A stretch of 5,622 nt of DNA. It comes from JBBKWQ01 sp037969115. GTDB lineage: Bacteria; Actinomycetota; Acidimicrobiia; Acidimicrobiales; Ilumatobacteraceae. Both the position numbers and the translations under genes were made by a program. Numbering within the stretch: the first letter of the stretch is position 1; the number at the start of each line of letters is the position of its first letter. Location of the stretch: the NCBI GenBank assembly GCA_037969115.1, contig JBBKWQ010000377.1, positions 1 through 5,622 on the forward strand, given 5' to 3'. Positions 1-5,622 of the stretch are shown here, one piece after another. The notes under the pieces were generated by a model. The model saw nothing but the letters and a program-made list of their open reading frames with translations, was not told the origin of the DNA and did not search any database.

Positions 1-393
1 CGGGCCGGACGGCATCGCCGAGAGCAGCGCCGACGCTCGTTGCACGCTTGGAACGAGGTCGATGTCGCGGCCGGTCGATCGCTGGAGTTCGACAGCGGTG
101 GCACTTCCGACGGCGGCCAACTTCACGTCGGGATTGTCGCGCATCGCTGCCGCCACGCGCCGAGCGCCGTGCCTCGACGTGACGACGACCCAGTCGTAGT
201 GATTGATGACCGAGAGCGCATCGGCAAGTGCCGAGCCACCGTCGGCCGGCTCCACGATCTCGATGAGAGGCACGTGCACCACCGTGGCACCGAGCCGTTC
301 GAGACCCGCATCGAGCGTGCCTGGTTGATCTCGCGTGGTCACCACCTTCAGACCTCCCAGCGGGAACGGCGACGGCGTCACGTCGTGTTTCAC
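1..393 (-). CDS. hemD: Uroporphyrinogen-III synthase, N-terminal part (gene runs off the window)
   Basis: Cytoplasmic enzyme that cyclises hydroxymethylbilane and inverts ring D to give uroporphyrinogen III, the next step after HemC. Only the first 131 residues are in the window, about half of the usual 250 or so. Visible family signs are the opening strand LGGLKVVTTR (residues 12-21), the GATVVHVPLIEI strand (35-46), YDWVVVTSRHGARRV (66-80, equivalent to the DWVVFTSxNGV motif) and LAAVGSATAVEL (92-103, the AVGxxTA motif). I chose the GTG at 393 because it overlaps the hemC stop as GTGA (390-393), a common coupling arrangement. A second in-frame GTG at 381 is a possible alternative, and neither has a clear Shine-Dalgarno. 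The protein begins directly with the synthase fold, whereas many actinobacterial HemD proteins carry an N-terminal uroporphyrinogen methyltransferase domain. A C-terminal fusion beyond the window cannot be excluded. Confidence 0.9.
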   Translation of the reverse strand, partial: MKHDVTPSPFPLGGLKVVTTRDQPGTLDAGLERLGATVVHVPLIEIVEPADGGSALADALSVINHYDWVVVTSRHGARRVAAAMRDNPDVKLAAVGSATAVELQRSTGRDIDLVPSVQRASALLSAMPSGP

Positions 394-1304
394 GCGGTCG
401 AGGGAGGTCCGACGGCCTCGACCGCTCGGCGCGCTGCCAGCCGCGCCCGATCGCAGTTCTCGGCGTGAGCATCGACACTCGTCACGTCGCCCGACGGTAC
501 GAACAACTCGATGATGTCGCTCGCCGACAGGCCGGCATCGTCGTTCGACAAGAACGTGTACAGCGCTGACCCGTCGACGAACGCCCCGACCGGTAGCGAA
601 CAGCCCGAACCCAGCTCGGCGAGGAATGCCCGCTCGATCTCGACGGCTCGTCGGCTCGCCGGGTGATCGATTTGGGCCAGAGCCGAACTCGTCCGGTCGT
701 CGTCGGCCCGGCATTCGACCGCCACACAACCCTGCCCGACTGCCGGCACGAAGTCGTGCGGGTCGAGTAGTTCGTCGATGCGTTCGGTCAGCCCGAGGAT
801 CTCGAGTGCTGCAACGGCGATCACGACCGCACCGGCGACTGGCACCTTGTCGAGGCGCGTGTGGATGTTGCCGCGCAGTTCCTCGAAACGGAGGTCGGGA
901 CGAACCCGGCGGAGTTGGGCCCGACGACGAACCGAACCTGTGGCCACCGTGGCCCCGGTAGCCAGCCCAGCGAGCGTGGATCCGACCAGCGCGTCGGCGG
1001 GTGTTCGCCGCTGCGTGAACGCCGCTATCTGCAGCGCCGGCTCGGTCTCGGACGGCAGGTCTTTCGCCGAGTGCACGGAGATGTCGGCTCCATTCTCGAG
1101 CACTACGCGCTGCACCTCCTTGACGAACACACCCTGTCCGCCGATGGAGTGCAGCGGGATGCCCGATGACTGTGTGCGATCACCGAGTGTCTCGATGACG
1201 ACCAGGTCCACGTCGTGCCCGTCGCGCCGCAACGCATCGGCGACGATGGTCGCCTGTGTGAACGCCTGAGCGCTCCCACGCGTCGCGATCCGCAACGTCG
1301 GCAT
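390..1304 (-). CDS. hemC: Porphobilinogen deaminase (hydroxymethylbilane synthase)
   Basis: Cytoplasmic enzyme that joins four porphobilinogens into hydroxymethylbilane on a covalent dipyrromethane cofactor. The 304-residue length is normal for the family. Domain 1 starts with LRIATRGS (4-11). The catalytic aspartate is D82 in HSAKDLPSE (78-86). The substrate-binding arginine pair is in GSVRRRAQL (R126, R127), followed by LRGNIHTRL (143-151) and AVGQGCVAVECR (188-199). The cofactor-attaching cysteine is C235 in LGSGCSLPVGAF. Small departures from the enterobacterial pattern are GGQGVFVKE (55-63), where a lysine usually precedes GLF, and a loop after RLDKV about two residues short of the E. 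coli form. Streptomyces-type enzymes also vary at the first site, so I expect the protein to be active. The gene starts 8 bases after the hemA stop with only a weak ribosome site, and its TGA overlaps the hemD start, so it is an internal gene of the rex-hemACD operon. Confidence 0.97.
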   Translation of the reverse strand: MPTLRIATRGSAQAFTQATIVADALRRDGHDVDLVVIETLGDRTQSSGIPLHSIGGQGVFVKEVQRVVLENGADISVHSAKDLPSETEPALQIAAFTQRRTPADALVGSTLAGLATGATVATGSVRRRAQLRRVRPDLRFEELRGNIHTRLDKVPVAGAVVIAVAALEILGLTERIDELLDPHDFVPAVGQGCVAVECRADDDRTSSALAQIDHPASRRAVEIERAFLAELGSGCSLPVGAFVDGSALYTFLSNDDAGLSASDIIELFVPSGDVTSVDAHAENCDRARLAARRAVEAVGPPSTA

Positions 1305-1312
1305 CTCGAGGA

Positions 1313-2566
1313 TCAGCCCAAGTCGAACAGATCGACGACGGCAGCGGCGTTGCGTTCGCCTTGCGGTGTGCCGGCCTGGTGCCGCAGCCGCACCGACGGT
1401 TCGTGCAGCAGCTTGGCCAGGATGCTCTTGGTGAGCGAATCGACCAGATCGCGTTGACGTTCGTCGAGACCGGCCAGCCGGCGGCCGTAACGGTCGAGCT
1501 CCGAGGTGCGGAGCTCCTCGGCGCGGTCGCGGAGCGCGGAGACGAGCGGAGCCGCCTGCAATGCCGCCGACTCGAGACCGAACCGCTCGACTTCTTCGGC
1601 GACGATCACGCGGACGCTGTCGGCTTCGGCTCGCCGGTGGGTATGGCCGCGCTCGGCCCAGTCACGCAGATCGTCGAGATCGAGCACGGTGACGTTGGAC
1701 AGCTCGGCCACAGCCGGCTCGACGTCGCGTGGCACGGCGATGTCGACGATCAGAAGTGGCTGGTCGCCATGACGACGCTCGAGGTCGCCCACACGGAGCA
1801 CTGCTTCGCCGGCGCCCGTGCACGTGAGTACCAGGTCAGACGCTTCGAGGGCTTCGTCGAGGCGGTCGAATCCGATCGCAAGGCCGTCGACGCGCTCGGC
1901 CAGACCGACGCCCCGGTCGGCGCTGCGATTGACCACGAGGATCTGTCCGGCGCCCGCACGATGCAGCGCAACCGTCATTCCTTCGCCCATGGCACCCGCA
2001 CCAATGACGGCGATACGTTTTCCGGCGAGCGATCCCAAGTGCTCGACGGCCATCTCGACGGCGGCGTGGCTGACCGAGGCGGTGCCGCGGCCGATACCCG
2101 TTTCGGTGCGCGCTCGCTTCCCGACGCTCAGTGCGTGACGGAAGAGCAGGTTGAGCGTGGTCCGCGCTCCGCCCTCTGCCTGTGCGACTTCCCACGCCGT
2201 GCGCACCTGGCCGAGGATCTCGCTCTCGCCGAGCACTGCCGAGTCGAGTCCGGCTGCCACCTCGAAGAGATGCACCACCGCGGCATCGTCATGTTGGGCA
2301 TACAGATGGGGGTGTAGTTCATCCGGAGAGATGTCGCCGACGCTGCACAGGAAGTCACGAATATCCGCATACGCACCGTGGAACTTCTCCGTGACCGCGT
2401 AGATCTCGGTGCGGTTGCAGGTGCTGAGAACCGCGACCTCACGCACGTTGTCACGGTCGGCAAGGCCGGCAACAGCCTTGGAGACGTCGTCGGTGGCCAG
2501 TGTGACCCGCTCGAGAACACTGAGCGGTCCGCTGCGATGATTGACACCGATGACGAGGATGGACAT
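1313..2566 (-). CDS. hemA: Glutamyl-tRNA reductase
   Basis: NADPH-dependent reduction of glutamyl-tRNA(Glu) to glutamate-1-semialdehyde, the first committed step of the C5 route to haem and other tetrapyrroles. The 417-residue length is typical. The catalytic domain has GVNHRS (7-12), the nucleophile C50 in STCNRTEIY (48-56), the conserved H99 and the AGLDSAVLGESEILGQV stretch (105-121). A helical linker containing SVGKRARTETGIG leads to the Rossmann domain, with GAGAMG at 189-194 and CTGAGE further on. The C-terminal third is the charged helical dimerisation domain. The ATG at 2566 is 12 bases after the rex stop. Upstream are GGAG (2573-2570), only three bases from the ATG, and AAGG (2580-2577) at a better distance, the latter overlapping the rex TAA, which suggests coupled translation. 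As the pathway entry enzyme it is the sensible control point for the Rex-regulated operon. No haem-regulatory motif was identified. Confidence 0.98.
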   Translation of the reverse strand: MSILVIGVNHRSGPLSVLERVTLATDDVSKAVAGLADRDNVREVAVLSTCNRTEIYAVTEKFHGAYADIRDFLCSVGDISPDELHPHLYAQHDDAAVVHLFEVAAGLDSAVLGESEILGQVRTAWEVAQAEGGARTTLNLLFRHALSVGKRARTETGIGRGTASVSHAAVEMAVEHLGSLAGKRIAVIGAGAMGEGMTVALHRAGAGQILVVNRSADRGVGLAERVDGLAIGFDRLDEALEASDLVLTCTGAGEAVLRVGDLERRHGDQPLLIVDIAVPRDVEPAVAELSNVTVLDLDDLRDWAERGHTHRRAEADSVRVIVAEEVERFGLESAALQAAPLVSALRDRAEELRTSELDRYGRRLAGLDERQRDLVDSLTKSILAKLLHEPSVRLRHQAGTPQGERNAAAVVDLFDLG

Positions 2567-2578
2567 GCGCTCCGTACC

Positions 2579-3286
2579 TTACGCGCTCGCACCGCGAGTC
2601 GGCTCGCTCGGAATGGCGTGAAGACCGCCACTCCGAGGCGCCGACGCTCGCCGCTGCTCGTGATAGCTCAGGATCTGGAGTTCGACCGCGAGATCGACCT
2701 TGCGAACGGTGATGCCGGCCGGCAGCGTGAGGACGACCGGAGCGAAGTTCAAGATGCTCGTGACGCCGGCTTTCACCAGCCGATCGGCCGCATCCTGGGC
2801 TGCCGACGGAGGTGTGGCGATGACCCCGATGGAGAGGTTCTTCGAGCGCACGATCTTCTCGAGCTCGTCGATGTGGCGGACTCGTGCGCCACCGACCACC
2901 GTGTCGATCTTGTCGGGATCGACATCGACGATTCCGGCGATGGGGAACCCACGCTCGCTGAAGCCCCCGTACCCCGACAGGGCCTGACCGAGGTTGCCCG
3001 CGCCGACGACGATGACGGGCCAGTCGTGATCGAGACCGAGTTCGCGTCGGATCTGGAAGACGAGGTAGTCCACCTCGTAGCCAACACCCCGCGTGCCATA
3101 GCTGCCGAGGTAGCTGAGGTCTTTGCGAACCTTCGCAGCGTTGACGCCGGCAAGCTCCGCGAGTCCTTCCGAGGAGATGTTCGAGATTCCCACGCCGGAC
3201 TGTTCGATCAGGATCTGGAGGTATTCAGGAAGTCGGGCAACCGTCGCTTCCGGAATTCGTCGACGTGTTCGATGAGGGGACATCAC
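2579..3286 (-). CDS. rex: Redox-sensing transcriptional repressor Rex
   Basis: DNA-binding repressor that senses the NADH/NAD+ ratio: it binds its operator when NADH is low and is released by NADH. The N-terminal winged helix covers about residues 11-85, beginning IPEATVARLPEYLQIL. The recognition region is GVNAAKVRKDLSYLG (47-61), followed by the GTRGVGY wing (64-70). The Rossmann domain has VIVVGAGNLGQAL (91-103) and D121 in IVDVDPDKI, the acidic residue expected of an NADH-preferring site. IGVIATPP (153-160) and ILNFAPVVL (178-186) follow, then the C-terminal domain-swap helix VDLAVELQILSYH (197-209). The last 20 or so residues are a low-complexity tail. The first codon can be GTG at 3286 or the adjacent ATG at 3283. 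There is no Shine-Dalgarno, and a -10 box ends five bases before the GTG, so a leaderless mRNA is likely. It is the first gene of rex-hemA-hemC-hemD and is probably autoregulated through the operator at 3304-3321. Confidence 0.97.
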   Translation of the reverse strand: MMSPHRTRRRIPEATVARLPEYLQILIEQSGVGISNISSEGLAELAGVNAAKVRKDLSYLGSYGTRGVGYEVDYLVFQIRRELGLDHDWPVIVVGAGNLGQALSGYGGFSERGFPIAGIVDVDPDKIDTVVGGARVRHIDELEKIVRSKNLSIGVIATPPSAAQDAADRLVKAGVTSILNFAPVVLTLPAGITVRKVDLAVELQILSYHEQRRASAPRSGGLHAIPSEPTRGASA

Positions 3287-3291
3287 CGTTC

Positions 3292-3321
3292 AGGTTACGG
3301 CGCTCGTGCACGTTTTCACAA
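3292..3321 (-). promoter_or_regulatory. Promoter of the rex-hemACD operon, probably leaderless
   Basis: A -35-like TTGTGA (3321-3316, four of six matches to TTGACA) is followed by an 18-base spacer and a -10-like TAACCT (3297-3292). Only GAACG separates the -10 box from the GTG start of rex, so transcription would begin at or next to the start codon. The lack of any Shine-Dalgarno before rex supports this. The -35 box is inside the Rex operator. Confidence 0.6.
3304..3321 (-). promoter_or_regulatory. Rex operator (ROP site)
   Basis: Reading on the minus strand, TTGTGAA AACG TGCACGA matches the known Rex operator pattern TTGTGAA-N4-TTCACAA at 12 of 14 defined positions: the left half is perfect and the right half differs at two bases. 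It lies 18 bases before the rex GTG codon and overlaps the -35 region, so bound Rex would block RNA polymerase. Rex autoregulation through such a site is established for Streptomyces rex-hemACD; its operation here is inferred from the sequence. Confidence 0.85.
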
Positions 3322-3352
3322 ACCACGTCGACGCAGCCGAACGGTGCAGCGG

Positions 3353-3383
3353 CCGACGCCGTGCGCCGGAGCTCGTGCGTCGG
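3353..3383 (-). other. G/C-rich stem-loop downstream of the acyl-CoA synthetase gene
   Basis: The minus strand has CCGACGC (3383-3377) and its exact complement GCGTCGG (3359-3353) around a 17-base loop, starting 9 bases after the synthetase stop codon. It could help end the upstream transcript before the rex promoter. There is no run of T after the stem, so it is not a standard intrinsic terminator, and a 7-base stem can arise by chance in such G/C-rich DNA. Confidence 0.3.
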
Positions 3384-3392
3384 GCGACGTGC

Positions 3393-4946
3393 TCAGTTTC
3401 CGAGCAACGTTGCGTCGAGCTCACGCCTGATGAGCTTGCCGCTGACGTTGCGCGGCAGCTCGTCGACGAACAGGATCTTCGACGGGCACTTGTAACGCGC
3501 CAAGTGATTACGGCAGTGCTCGATGAGGGTCTCCTCGTCGACGATCGCGCTGTCTTCGAGGCGGACGAATGCCTTCACGGCCTCGCCGGTGTGCGGGTGC
3601 GCCACGCCGACGACGCCGACCTCGGCGACGGCAGCGTGCAGGTTCAACACGTCTTCGACTTCGGCCGGGAAGACGTTGAAGCCCGACACGATGATGAGGT
3701 CCTTTGCCCGGTCGACGAGATAGAGCAGGCCGTCATCACCGACGATGGCGAGGTCGCCGGTGTGCAACCAGCCGTCGGCTCCGAGCACGCGAGCAGTGGC
3801 TTCGGGATCTTCGAAGTAACCGAGGAACACGTTCGGTCCCTTGACCTGCACCTCGCCGGTGTCGCCGACCACGACATCTTCGTCGTTCGCATCGACGACG
3901 CGGACGGCGACACCGGTGAGTGAACGACCGACCGAGCCGAAGTTGGGACCAACCCCCGACGAACTGGTGACCACCGGCGAGGCCTCGGTGAGACCGTACC
4001 CCTCGGCAATGACGATGCCGAACCGCTCGAAGCAGCGTTGCGACACCGCCGTGCTCAGCTTGGACGCGCCCGACAATGCAGAGCGGACCGAAGCGAACGT
4101 GTCGGCCGGTAGCTCGTCGAAGTGGGCGAATGCCACCCAGATCGGGGGCGCTCCGGGCATCACGGTGACACCGCGACGCACGATGGTGTCGGCCGCGGTG
4201 GCCGGATCGAAGCGTTGGACGAGCACGAGGGTGGCGCCGACCGTGAGCGACATTCCCAACATCACGTTGAGCCCGAAGATGTGGAACAACGGAAGCACCC
4301 CGTACACCACGTCGTCGCCGTGGATGTGCGTGGGCAGCGACAGCCCCTGCAACAAATTCGAACGGAGGTTGCGATGAGTCAACATCGCGGCCTTCGGCGC
4401 GCCCGCGGTACCGCTGGTGAACATCATGACGGCGACGGAATCAGGATCGACGTCGACGATCGGCTGCGGTTCCGAAACGACGAGGTCTTCGTAGTTGAAA
4501 CCACATGAACCGTCGTGGCAGACGACATTCGTGACCGACGGCACGATGGTCCGGTCGACGCGCGCCCATCCGTCGGCGCCCTGCGGACCGACGATGACGG
4601 TGGTCGGACGGACCTTCGACATCTCTCGCTCGAGCTCTCGCGCCGGACTGGCGGGATTGAGCGGAATCGCCACGGCACCGGCGCCCAGCACGGCCAGGTA
4701 TGAGACCACGAAGTGCATGCCGTTTCCGCAGATGAGCGCCACGTGATCGCCGGGTCGAACCCCGAGCCCGACGAGTCCACCACGCAGACCGTCGACCTGT
4801 GCTCGCAAGTCGCCGAAGGTCACGGGCTGGTTCTGCACGATCAGCGCAACACGCTCGTTTTCGTGGGGCTCGATCATGTGCGCCAGGTTCATCGGCTCGC
4901 CGGTGATCGGTGCTGCGAAACTCGAGATGTCCACCGTTTCCCCCAT
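3393..4946 (-). CDS. AMP-forming acyl-CoA synthetase (long-chain fatty-acid-CoA ligase type)
   Basis: Member of the ANL adenylating superfamily. It should activate a carboxylic acid, most likely a fatty acid, with ATP and then transfer the acyl group to coenzyme A. The core motifs are present in order: the phosphate loop FTSGTAGAPKAAM (176-188), the LPLFHIFGL segment (218-226), SGASKL (292-297), EGYGLTEASP (315-324), GWLHTGD with D398 (392-398), DRAKDLIIVSGFNVFP with R413 (412-427), and the C-terminal PRNVSGKLIRREL with the adenylation lysine K504 (498-510). The 517-residue length suits a complete single-module enzyme. There is no signal peptide or membrane helix. The phosphate loop has PKAA rather than the more common PKG. 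Substrate chain length cannot be read from the sequence, and medium-chain or aromatic acids remain possible. It is separated from rex by 106 bases, has its own candidate promoter, and shows no evident link to haem synthesis. No Shine-Dalgarno precedes the ATG. Confidence 0.93.
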   Translation of the reverse strand: MGETVDISSFAAPITGEPMNLAHMIEPHENERVALIVQNQPVTFGDLRAQVDGLRGGLVGLGVRPGDHVALICGNGMHFVVSYLAVLGAGAVAIPLNPASPARELEREMSKVRPTTVIVGPQGADGWARVDRTIVPSVTNVVCHDGSCGFNYEDLVVSEPQPIVDVDPDSVAVMMFTSGTAGAPKAAMLTHRNLRSNLLQGLSLPTHIHGDDVVYGVLPLFHIFGLNVMLGMSLTVGATLVLVQRFDPATAADTIVRRGVTVMPGAPPIWVAFAHFDELPADTFASVRSALSGASKLSTAVSQRCFERFGIVIAEGYGLTEASPVVTSSSGVGPNFGSVGRSLTGVAVRVVDANDEDVVVGDTGEVQVKGPNVFLGYFEDPEATARVLGADGWLHTGDLAIVGDDGLLYLVDRAKDLIIVSGFNVFPAEVEDVLNLHAAVAEVGVVGVAHPHTGEAVKAFVRLEDSAIVDEETLIEHCRNHLARYKCPSKILFVDELPRNVSGKLIRRELDATLLGN

Positions 4947-4952
4947 GCCGGA

Positions 4953-4958
4953 ATGATA
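4953..4958 (-). promoter_or_regulatory. -10 box of a probable leaderless promoter for the acyl-CoA synthetase
   Basis: TATCAT, one base from the TATAAT consensus, ends exactly six bases before the ATG at 4946, so the predicted transcript would start at the A of the start codon. There is no Shine-Dalgarno in the preceding bases, which fits leaderless translation, common in Actinobacteria. No convincing -35 element is visible at the standard spacing. Confidence 0.5.
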
Positions 4959-4980
4959 CCCGTCGCGGTTCGTCGCCGCC

Positions 4981-4996
4981 CGGTCGAACCCGACCG
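4981..4996 (-). repeat. 16-base perfect dyad upstream of the acyl-CoA synthetase
   Basis: CGGTCG GGTT CGACCG is a perfect 6+6 inverted repeat. It begins two bases after the stop codon of the 27-residue peptide gene. If transcription of the synthetase starts at 4946, the dyad covers about -35 to -50. It could be an operator for a dimeric regulator of the acyl-CoA synthetase or a short hairpin at the end of the preceding transcript. There is no T run. An overlapping alternative stem pairs GGTTCG (4990-4985) with CGAACC about 12 bases later, so this stretch may simply be prone to pairing. Confidence 0.4.
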
Positions 4997-4998
4997 CG

Positions 4999-5082
4999 CT
5001 ACAGGCGGATCAGCGAAATCAACCCGGCGATCAGGATCGCAGCAAGCAGCAGAGCGAGCGTGAGGGTGGTGGCGGGCCGCAT
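4999..5082 (-). CDS. Putative 27-residue single-pass membrane peptide
   Basis: Reading from an ATG at 5082 to a TAG at 4999 gives 27 residues that begin MRPATTLTLALLLAA and end LISLIRL. Residues 4-25 are almost entirely hydrophobic, enough for one membrane helix, with an arginine at residue 2 and another at residue 26. It starts 10 bases after the DUF62 gene stop in another frame, so it could be translated by coupling; no clear Shine-Dalgarno is visible. An in-frame TGA lies nine codons upstream of the ATG with no ATG, GTG or TTG between, which makes this the only ordinary start. I recognise no family. Its fit into the gap between two genes, its uniform hydrophobicity and its bounding arginines argue for a real gene. 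Its small size means chance cannot be excluded. Confidence 0.5.
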   Translation of the reverse strand: MRPATTLTLALLLAAILIAGLISLIRL

Positions 5083-5092
5083 GGATGGCAGG

Positions 5093-5622
5093 CTACCGAG
5101 TGACGGTCGGACCCAGATGAACGGTCGTGGTCACATCCGTTCGCCCCTCGCCGCCGGAAAGCGGTGTGAGCGCCACCTGGTCGCCGGCGGAGATGTCGAG
5201 TTCGTCGGCAGCCGATCGCTGATCGAGACACAAGGCCAACATGCCGTATGAATCGAGCACGAGGCCGACGCCCCCGCCGGCGATGTCGGCGAAGTTCGCT
5301 GACCGGACAGCGCTGCGGACCGTGATGCCGTTCGGACGCGTCGGCGTGCCGATGTCGATCTGGATGTGATCTCCCCAGTCGTCGGGGAGGTCGTCGGGGC
5401 CGACGTTCAACTGACAATTGCCGAATCGGTCGATCCACAGCACCTCGGCGACGAGCGCATCGTCATCCTCGCGGGGCAACGGAACCATGCCGGGCAGGAG
5501 GAGGACGGGGTCGATTTCGGCTCCGAATTCGCTCAGGTCGATTCCGTTGCAGATGTGAGCCGCCGCCGGCCCGAAGATGTCACGGCCGGCGAAGGTGGCC
5601 CCGGCGGCGTGCAGCTGGTAGT
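5093..5622 (-). CDS. S-adenosylmethionine hydroxide adenosyltransferase (DUF62 family), C-terminal part
   Basis: The 175 residues in the window match the C-terminal part of the DUF62 family, whose members hydrolyse S-adenosylmethionine to adenosine and methionine and are related to the fluorinase and chlorinase. The reading frame is open to the window edge, so the N-terminal part is missing. Evidence is ATFAGRDIFGPAAAHICNG (visible residues 8-26), the counterpart of the family's TFHGRDxFAPAAA motif at the end of the N-terminal domain, and VLWIDRFGN (60-68), the IDRFGN motif that opens the C-terminal beta-barrel domain and contacts the substrate amino acid. The methionine at 5488 is internal and is not the start. 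The residue before GRD is alanine where histidine is usual. It ends 10 bases before the small membrane-peptide gene, which probably shares its transcript. A halogenase function is less likely because the motif is IDRFGN, without the extra residue I recall in fluorinase. Confidence 0.9.
   Translation of the reverse strand, partial: YQLHAAGATFAGRDIFGPAAAHICNGIDLSEFGAEIDPVLLLPGMVPLPREDDDALVAEVLWIDRFGNCQLNVGPDDLPDDWGDHIQIDIGTPTRPNGITVRSAVRSANFADIAGGGVGLVLDSYGMLALCLDQRSAADELDISAGDQVALTPLSGGEGRTDVTTTVHLGPTVTR

Noticed and set aside
40..468. A 142-codon open frame on the plus strand
   Set aside because: It is antisense to hemD and the end of hemC. The minus-strand reading gives clear uroporphyrinogen-III synthase motifs and a GTGA overlap with hemC.
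1361..2317. A 318-codon open frame on the plus strand
   Set aside because: It lies entirely antisense to hemA, which has all family motifs. Long antisense frames are expected in G/C-rich genes, and its translation resembles no protein I recognise.
3305..3312. The 8-base palindrome CGTGCACG as a separate operator
   Set aside because: It lies inside the longer Rex operator match, which explains the same bases better. An 8-base palindrome alone is weak evidence.
2378..3430. A 350-codon open frame on the plus strand
   Set aside because: It is antisense to the start of hemA, all of rex and the rex promoter region. It ignores the clear gene boundaries and regulatory site on the other strand, and shows no recognisable domain.
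4122..4508. A 128-codon histidine- and arginine-rich open frame on the plus strand
   Set aside because: It is a complementary-strand shadow of the acyl-CoA synthetase core, and its composition is what reversed G/C-rich coding sequence gives.
5093..5488. A complete 131-residue protein starting at the ATG at 5488
   Set aside because: The frame continues upstream to the window edge with conserved DUF62 residues (TFAGRDIFGPAAAH), so this methionine is internal to a longer protein.

Overview
This is a high-GC bacterial window in which every gene that can be supported lies on the minus strand, so the order of transcription runs from high to low coordinates. The most informative block is rex-hemA-hemC-hemD. 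Known in Streptomyces as the rex-hemACD operon, it points to an actinobacterium. Strong G/C bias at third codon positions, GTG starts and two likely leaderless promoters agree with that. The hemD start is not preceded by a fused methyltransferase domain, and the general protein style would fit an Acidimicrobiia (Ilumatobacter-like) lineage. That narrower placement is inference only.

Layout in transcription order: (1) 5622-5093, the C-terminal 175 residues of a DUF62-family S-adenosylmethionine hydroxide adenosyltransferase, cut by the window edge. (2) 5082-4999, a very short ORF for a 27-residue single-pass membrane peptide, starting 10 bases after that gene. (3) 4998-4947, a short gap with a perfect 16-base dyad and a TATCAT -10 box ending exactly six bases before the next ATG. 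(4) 4946-3393, a 517-residue AMP-forming acyl-CoA synthetase. (5) 3392-3287, a gap with a G/C-rich stem-loop, then a Rex operator overlapping the -35 region of the promoter for the next operon. (6) 3286-2579 rex, 2566-1313 hemA, 1304-390 hemC and 393-1 hemD (cut by the window edge), packed with gaps of 12 and 8 bases and a 4-base GTGA overlap.

How it fits together: HemA reduces glutamyl-tRNA in the first committed step of the C5 tetrapyrrole pathway, HemC polymerises porphobilinogen, and HemD closes the ring to uroporphyrinogen III. Rex is an NADH/NAD+ sensing repressor. The near-palindrome TTGTGAAAACGTGCACGA at its own promoter implies that it represses itself and the three haem genes when NADH is low, linking haem supply to respiratory state. 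The two upstream genes and the peptide form a separate group with no obvious functional tie to haem. No RNA genes, mobile elements, CRISPR arrays or long repeats were seen. I see no wholly new system; the least explained items are the 27-residue membrane peptide and an apparent active-site substitution in the DUF62 enzyme.
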